Positions 6,819 to 10,468 of a stretch of DNA of 10,468 nucleotides are shown here, piece after piece. The translations under genes and the position numbers were made by a program. The DNA is from Candidatus Adiutrix sp. GTDB taxonomy: Bacteria; Desulfobacterota; Desulfarculia; Adiutricales; Adiutricaceae. The notes beneath the pieces were generated by a model that was not told the origin of the DNA, ran no database searches, and saw only the letters and a program-made list of their open reading frames with translations. The stretch lies in NCBI GenBank assembly GCA_031285975.1, contig JAITVE010000126.1, forward strand, positions 1 through 10,468. Direction: 5' to 3'. Numbering within the stretch: position 1 is the stretch's first letter; the number at the start of each line of letters is the position of its first letter.

Positions 6819-7358
6819 ATGAAAATCAAGTGTTTTCCCATCACTATGGATACAAGCGAGGCCATGAAAATCGCCGAAGGCCGGGGCAATCTGCTGGGCC
6901 GCTGGGTCTTGCGCAACAAAAAAATCAGCCTGCGGGTCATGTATCTGGAAAGCCGTTACCTGACCTATGAGATGACCTACATCGACAGCCCGCTGGTGAA
7001 ATTGTTCAAAAAAACCGAGGGCCCGCCCGACCGGCAGCGCATCCGCGTGATGGTGGAAGGCACCACCTGCTCGGCGGCCTACGCGCCCAACGACATCCAC
7101 ACCATTGAAAAAGACGTGGATGAAAGCGATGTTCAGTTCACCTATTATGACGACTCGCGCCTCAGCGACGCGGGCGGCATCATGGCCAAGCGCATGGTGC
7201 GCCGCCAGCTGGGCCGCAACATGACCATCCGCCCCGTGGAAATGGAAAAAGTTTTCCGCCCCTTTTACATCGCCATCTACGGCGAGATGATCGACGGCGC
7301 CAAAGTGCGCTACCTGCCCATCCCCGCCGACGGCAACAACGTCACGCGATGTTTATAA
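6819..7358 (+). CDS. Uncharacterised 179-residue protein of the operon
   Basis: I do not recognise this family. ATG 6819 is preferred (GAGTG a few bases upstream); an in-frame GTG at 6810 would add three residues. The product is soluble-looking, with no signal peptide or membrane helix and rich in charged residues. It has an N-terminal MKIKCFPIT strand, a basic RNKKISLRVMYLESRYLTYEM segment about one fifth of the way in, a possible strand pair around RQRIRVMVEGTTCSAAYAP, and a C-terminal FRPFYIAIYGEM followed by KVRYLPIPADGNNVTR. No cysteine metal-binding set or nucleotide-binding motif is evident. Its place between transporter and RidA/AcnX, with spacings of 61 and 54 nt, says it serves the same pathway, perhaps as an accessory or scaffold protein. 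The function remains open. Confidence 0.8.
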   Translation: MKIKCFPITMDTSEAMKIAEGRGNLLGRWVLRNKKISLRVMYLESRYLTYEMTYIDSPLVKLFKKTEGPPDRQRIRVMVEGTTCSAAYAPNDIHTIEKDVDESDVQFTYYDDSRLSDAGGIMAKRMVRRQLGRNMTIRPVEMEKVFRPFYIAIYGEMIDGAKVRYLPIPADGNNVTRCL

Positions 7359-7412
7359 CGCATACGCAGCGCCGCCCCGTAACTGTTGATCGATAAAACG
7401 AAAGGACACACC

Positions 7413-7805
7413 ATGCCCAAAAGATTCGTCTCGAAAAAAATAGCCGCCTCCTCCAGCCCCCTGTCCACGGCGGTCATCGCCGGGAACACCGCCTATTTCT
7501 CGGGGATGCTCTCGATGGACCCGGCCAGCGGCGAACTGCGCCTCGGCAGCGCCTATGAAGAAACCGACCGCATCATCAACAACCTCAAAACCATGCTGGC
7601 CGAAATGGGGCGCGGCCTGGACAGCGTGGTCATGACCCAGTGCTTCCTGTCGAGCATGGAACATAACGACGGTTTCGGCGAAGCCTATGCCGCCCACTTC
7701 GGCGCCCTGCCCTGCCCCCCGGCCCGCAGAACCATTGTGGCCGTTGAGCTTTGGGGCGGCTGCAAAGTGGAAATAAGCTGCACCGTCTACCTCGGAGACG
7801 ACTGA
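7413..7805 (+). CDS. RidA-family (YjgF/YER057c/UK114) enamine/imine deaminase
   Basis: The product has 130 residues, the typical RidA length. ATG 7413 follows AAAGGA with 6-nt spacing; an upstream in-frame TTG at 7386 is less likely. Conserved elements include GNTAYFSGMLSMDPASGEL (24-42), the central helix with TDRIINNLKTMLAEMG (51-66) and the C-terminal PPARRTIVAVELW (102-114) and KVEISC (118-123). The Arg and Glu that bind the carboxylate and catalytic water in active RidA fall at 105 and 120, the E. coli positions, so hydrolytic activity is likely. RidA proteins release ammonia from 2-aminoacrylate-like enamines/imines. The next gene, 3 nt away, encodes an AcnX dehydratase, whose product from a 3-hydroxy amino acid would be exactly such an enamine. 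It is likely a pathway-dedicated paralogue rather than the housekeeping copy. Confidence 0.9.
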   Translation: MPKRFVSKKIAASSSPLSTAVIAGNTAYFSGMLSMDPASGELRLGSAYEETDRIINNLKTMLAEMGRGLDSVVMTQCFLSSMEHNDGFGEAYAAHFGALPCPPARRTIVAVELWGGCKVEISCTVYLGDD

Positions 7806-7808
7806 GGC

Positions 7809-9110
7809 ATGGTCAAACTCACTCCCCGCGAACAGGCCATGCTCTCCGGCCAGGATGGGCCCATGAAGCAAAGGGCCCTGGAAAACGTGGTTCAATACGC
7901 CGAGATTTTAGGCGCGGAATCCCTGTGCCCGGTGAGCCGGGCCACGGTTTTCTGCGGCCGCCACAGCTATTTGGAGGCCGCCGGTAATTTGAAGTATCAC
8001 GAGATGTTCAGCCGCGTGCAACTCGGCTCGGACGAGCTGTTGCCTCCCGCTGAAATCGAACGGCAATGCCTGGCCCAAACCTGCGTCAGCCCCTGCGAAA
8101 CCTTTGAGTACCAAGCCTTTCAGCAGAGCCATAGCGTTTTTGTGGAAAACCGGGAATATTTGGACGAAGCCCGAAAAATGGGCGTGGTGGAAGTGGGCAC
8201 CTGCGCCCCCTACCTCAACGGCTGGCTGCCGCTCCCCGGCGAACATTTCGTGACCACCGAATCGGGTATGACCATCCTGGGCAACAGCCTGTGGGCCGCC
8301 CGCTGCAATTCCGACGGCATTGAAGCGGCCTTCTGGTCGGCTCTCTGCGGCCGCACCCCGCGCTGGGGCCGCCACCTCACGGAAGGCCGCCGGGCCAACA
8401 TCCGGGTGGCGGTGGACTTCGTTCCTGAAACTATGATTGAGTGGGACTTGCTGGGCCGGGCCCTGGGCCTGCGGCTGCCGCTGCACTCCCAACCGGCGGT
8501 GACCATGGATTCTTCGGGCGCGGATTTCAACCGCCTGCGCCAATTCCTCACCGCGCTGGCGGTGTCCAGCAACTGCGAAATCTGCCACATCGTCGGCCTG
8601 ACCCCGGAAGCCCCGAGCCTGGCCGCCGCCTTTCAGGGGGAAGACCCGGCGGCCTATCCCGAGATACGCCTCAGCCGGGCCGACCTGGCCGAAACCTATG
8701 ACGCGGCTTGCGATCCTGGGCGCGGCCCCGTGGATTTGGTCAGCCTGGGCTGCCCCCATTACGATATCTATCAGCTTCAGGATGTCGCCCGCCTTTTGGA
8801 TGGCCGCCGCATAGCCCCCGGCGTGACGCTCCAGGTCTGGACGACCCTGGCCGTCAAGGCCCTGGCCGATTACAACGGTTTCACCGCCGCCATTGAAAAA
8901 GCCGGGGGCAGCCTTTACACGGCCTCCTGCCCGGTGACCATCAAGAGCGATTATCTGGCAAGCTTTCGCGGGGCCGTGTTCGACAGCCTCAAGCAGATTA
9001 CCAGCGCCCGCCTCAACCTGCGCGGCGCGGCCTACTACGCCACGGCTGCCCAGGCTGTGGACGCGGCCTGCAGCGGCGAATGGAAGGAGGCGAACCGATG
9101 GAAAGCCTAG
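7809..9110 (+). CDS. Aconitase X (AcnX) large/catalytic subunit, DUF521 type
   Basis: The product has 433 residues and starts at ATG 7809, 3 nt after the RidA stop; GGAG at 7794-7797 can serve as ribosome site. AcnX large subunits are Fe-S hydro-lyases; characterised members are cis-3-hydroxy-L-proline dehydratase and archaeal mevalonate-5-phosphate dehydratase. Family hallmarks are MLSGQDGPMKQRAL (11-24), TCAPYLNGWLPLPGEH (131-146), GNSLWAARCNSDG (158-170), GRTPRWGRHL (181-190), SLGCPHYDIYQL (312-323) and SCPV (373-376). Two regions depart from the pattern I recall: the early SAH.G motif reads VSRATVFCG, and the usual P-T-T-x-N segment reads AQTCVSPCETFE with an added CxxxC pair (92, 96). 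The C-terminal end of the large subunit is also atypical. These changes suggest a distinct clade with a different substrate. The small subunit overlaps by 13 nt, so translation is coupled. Confidence 0.9.
   Translation: MVKLTPREQAMLSGQDGPMKQRALENVVQYAEILGAESLCPVSRATVFCGRHSYLEAAGNLKYHEMFSRVQLGSDELLPPAEIERQCLAQTCVSPCETFEYQAFQQSHSVFVENREYLDEARKMGVVEVGTCAPYLNGWLPLPGEHFVTTESGMTILGNSLWAARCNSDGIEAAFWSALCGRTPRWGRHLTEGRRANIRVAVDFVPETMIEWDLLGRALGLRLPLHSQPAVTMDSSGADFNRLRQFLTALAVSSNCEICHIVGLTPEAPSLAAAFQGEDPAAYPEIRLSRADLAETYDAACDPGRGPVDLVSLGCPHYDIYQLQDVARLLDGRRIAPGVTLQVWTTLAVKALADYNGFTAAIEKAGGSLYTASCPVTIKSDYLASFRGAVFDSLKQITSARLNLRGAAYYATAAQAVDAACSGEWKEANRWKA
9084..9090 (+). promoter_or_regulatory. Shine-Dalgarno AAGGAGG inside the AcnX large-subunit gene
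   Basis: AAGGAGG lies 7 nt before ATG 9098 and fixes that codon as the small-subunit start. An earlier in-frame ATG at 9080 has no such site. It is embedded in the last codons of the large subunit, a layout typical of coupled subunit translation. Confidence 0.8.
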
Positions 9111-9520
9111 AAATTCAAGGCCGCCCCGCCATAGCCGGGCGGGCGGAGGGTGTGGCCCTGGTTTGCCCCGAAAGCCTCACCGGCTGGGGCGGCATTGACC
9201 CGGCCACCGGGGAAATCAAAGATTTGGCCAGCGGCAACCGGGGACAATCCATCGCCGGAAAAATTCTGGTCATTCCCGGCAGCCGGGGTTCCAACGGCTG
9301 GTCGTGCTATTACAGCATCACCCGGGTCAGCGGCGCGGCCCCCAGGGCGCTCGTCGTCACCCGCGTTGATTCCAGTTCCGCCGTGGCGGCGGTGGGCCTG
9401 AAAGTGCCCGCCGTGGTTGACTTTCCCGCTGACGCCGACCCCTGCCGCCTCATTCAAAACGGCGATTACGTTATTGTGGACGGCGATACCGGGCGGGTAA
9501 CCATTCGGCGCGGCGAATAA
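9098..9520 (+). CDS. Aconitase X (AcnX) small subunit, DUF126 swivel domain
   Basis: The product has 140 residues and overlaps the large subunit by 13 nt in another frame. It is the swivel (domain-4-like) part of the AcnX hydro-lyase, supplying the serine that acts in catalysis. Typical motifs are GRPAIAGRAEG (8-18), GWGGIDPATGEIKDL (29-43), RGQSIAGKILVIPGSRGS (48-65), APRALVVTRV (81-90), VPAVVDF (103-109) and NGDYVIVDGDTGRV (121-134). The expected Ser is in SRGSN (62-66). In many genomes the two subunits are fused; here they are separate. It is the last gene of the operon, with a strong hairpin 24 nt beyond the stop. Confidence 0.93.
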   Translation: MESLEIQGRPAIAGRAEGVALVCPESLTGWGGIDPATGEIKDLASGNRGQSIAGKILVIPGSRGSNGWSCYYSITRVSGAAPRALVVTRVDSSSAVAAVGLKVPAVVDFPADADPCRLIQNGDYVIVDGDTGRVTIRRGE

Positions 9521-9543
9521 AAAATCTCCGCATCCGTACACTG

Positions 9544-9569
9544 CAAAAGCCTCCTTTTGGGGGCTTTTG
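9544..9569. terminator. Bidirectional intrinsic terminator between converging genes
   Basis: CAAAAGCCTCC pairs with GGGGGCTTTTG across a TTTT loop, giving an 11-bp stem with one T-G wobble. The arms begin with an A tract and end with a T tract, so either strand presents a GC stem closing on U residues. It lies in the 82-nt gap between the AcnX small-subunit stop and the end of the methyltransferase on the opposite strand. It should end both transcripts. Confidence 0.75.
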
Positions 9570-9602
9570 GCGTATTGGGGGCAGTCTGTCAAACGATATG
9601 AA

Positions 9603-10361
9603 TCAAGCTTGCGCCGCTTGCATCTGGCGAAAATATTCGCACATGAAGACGGCCCCGGCCACGGAGACATTGAGGGATGAAACCTGGGCCCGGTTTTGGG
9701 GAATGGCCAGAAGTTCGTCGCAGGTTTTTTTGATGATGCGGCTCAGGCCCTGGCCTTCGGAGCCGAGCGCCAGCACCGTCCGGGGCGCGAATTGGTGCCG
9801 GAAAAGATTGCCCTCGGCCTCGCCGTCGGCCCCGGCCAGCCAAAAGCCGCGCTCCTGCAAGGTCTCCAGGGCGCGGCGCAAATTGACCACGCGCACCAGG
9901 GGCAAAACCTCGGCCGCTCCGGCGGCGGCATGGACGGCCGCCGGGGTCAGCGCGGCGGAACGCTCCCGCCCGGTCAGCACCCCCGCCGCCCCGAAAGCCA
10001 GGGCGCTGCGCATCAGGGCCCCGAGGTTGCCGGGGTCTTCCACCTGGTCGAGGGCCAGGACGAGCGCCGGCCCCTCCGCCGGCAAAGTTTCCAGAAAATC
10101 CTCAAAACCCACGTACTCCAAGGGATCAAAAAGGGCGACCAAACCCTGATGCCCCTCCCGGCCATAGACGCGATCCAGGGCCTGGCGGGGGGACATTTTG
10201 ACGGCCAGGCCGTGGGCGCGGGCCAGGGCGTAAATTTCGTCCAGGGCCGCGTTCCGATGGCGGCCCTCGGCGGCCATGAGGCTGCGGCAGCTTTTGGGGC
10301 GGCTTTTGAGAGCGGCCAGCACGGCGTTGAGCCCGCCCACAATTTCAGCATCTTGCTTCAC
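9603..10361 (-). CDS. rlmB: 23S rRNA (guanosine-2'-O-)-methyltransferase, RlmB/SpoU-TrmH family
   Basis: The product has 252 residues, with start GTG at 10361 behind AAGGA (spacing about 6 nt). The N-terminal substrate-binding domain (about 5-75) begins IVGGLNAVLAAL and ends with the characteristic GHQGLVALF (70-78). The C-terminal SPOUT domain carries the three family motifs: DQVEDPGNLGALMRSA (105-120), LALGSEGQGLS (194-204) and SLNVSVAGAVFMCEY (230-244), which form the knotted SAM site. RlmB methylates G2251 in the ribosomal P loop. Closely related SpoU members with other rRNA or tRNA targets cannot be excluded. Motif 3 is preceded by IPQNRAQVS rather than the more usual IPM.G.V.S. It is a housekeeping gene converging on the catabolic operon and unrelated to it. 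Confidence 0.9.
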   Translation of the reverse strand: MKQDAEIVGGLNAVLAALKSRPKSCRSLMAAEGRHRNAALDEIYALARAHGLAVKMSPRQALDRVYGREGHQGLVALFDPLEYVGFEDFLETLPAEGPALVLALDQVEDPGNLGALMRSALAFGAAGVLTGRERSAALTPAAVHAAAGAAEVLPLVRVVNLRRALETLQERGFWLAGADGEAEGNLFRHQFAPRTVLALGSEGQGLSRIIKKTCDELLAIPQNRAQVSSLNVSVAGAVFMCEYFRQMQAAQA

Positions 10362-10410
10362 AATTTTTCCTTCATGCGGCAGCAGCCCGGCGCGGCTCTA
10401 CCCTTTGACA

Positions 10411-10467
10411 TTAAAGCTTTCGCAACAGCCACAGTACCCCGACCACCGAGTCGCCCAGGTCGTCGAT
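10411..10467 (-). CDS. C-terminal end of an unidentified gene (5' part outside window)
   Basis: The minus strand reads an open frame from the right edge, IDDLGDSVVGVLWLLRKL, to TAA at 10413-10411, 49 nt before the methyltransferase start. The same direction and short gap suggest co-transcription with it. Eighteen residues, amphipathic to hydrophobic, are too few to name a family. It could be a chance open frame, but the codons look coding. Confidence 0.45.
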   Translation of the reverse strand: MDDLGDSVVGVLWLLRKL

Positions 10468-10468
10468 T

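Noticed and set aside
9598..10149. 183-codon + strand open frame opposite the rRNA methyltransferase
   Set aside because: It has no recognisable motifs; the minus strand holds all three SpoU motifs.
1..10468. Mobile elements, tRNAs, CRISPR arrays
   Set aside because: I saw no transposase or integrase motifs, tRNA-like cloverleaf or regularly spaced repeats in the window.

Overview
The window holds one eight-gene catabolic operon on the + strand, about 1.87-9.57 kb. A divergently transcribed sigma-54 enhancer-binding regulator flanks it on the left, and housekeeping-type genes converge on it from the right. The coding DNA is GC-rich, the regulatory gap AT-rich, Shine-Dalgarno sites are clear and genes are tightly packed. 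The sigma-54 activator, corrinoid-type methyltransferase family and Na+/solute symporter would suit an anaerobic proteobacterium-like organism such as one of the Desulfobacterota. That placement is an inference from style; no marker gene here fixes the taxon.

Layout. 1-1692 (-): a RocR/NtrC-like activator (PAS, AAA+, Fis-type HTH) running off the left edge. 1693-1957: divergent control region with a near-perfect -24/-12 promoter (TGGCAC-N5-TTGC, 1869-1883) pointing at the operon, a perfect 8+1+8 palindrome 70 bp upstream of the -24 GG, two related A/T-rich repeats further up, and a 9-mer (TTTTGACAA) present three times. 1958-3487: a HAL/PAL-fold lyase that lacks the Ala-Ser-Gly triplet needed to build the MIO cofactor. 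3500-4915: an MttB-superfamily (non-pyrrolysine) methyltransferase. 4965-6422 and 6446-6757: an SSS-family sodium/solute symporter and a small two-helix membrane protein. 6763-6794: a 12-bp intercistronic hairpin. 6819-7358: an unrecognised 179-residue protein. 7413-7805: a RidA-family deaminase. 7809-9110 and 9098-9520: the large and small subunits of an aconitase-X (AcnX) dehydratase, overlapping. 9544-9569: a symmetrical hairpin that can serve as terminator for both converging units. 9603-10361 (-): an RlmB/SpoU-type 23S rRNA 2'-O-methyltransferase. 10411-10467 (-): the last 18 codons of another gene.

How the genes may work together (inference). The symporter pair imports a small zwitterion, probably a betaine-like N-methylated amino acid. 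The MIO-less lyase resembles what is known of ergothionase, a HAL-fold enzyme that eliminates trimethylamine from ergothioneine without MIO. The MttB-like protein would demethylate a quaternary or tertiary amine. AcnX would dehydrate a beta-hydroxy acid or amino acid to an enamine/imine, which RidA would hydrolyse. The whole set would be switched on by the sigma-54 activator sensing the substrate. I do not know a described pathway with this gene combination, so this locus is the strongest candidate for an undescribed system in the window. The substrate cannot be fixed from sequence alone.
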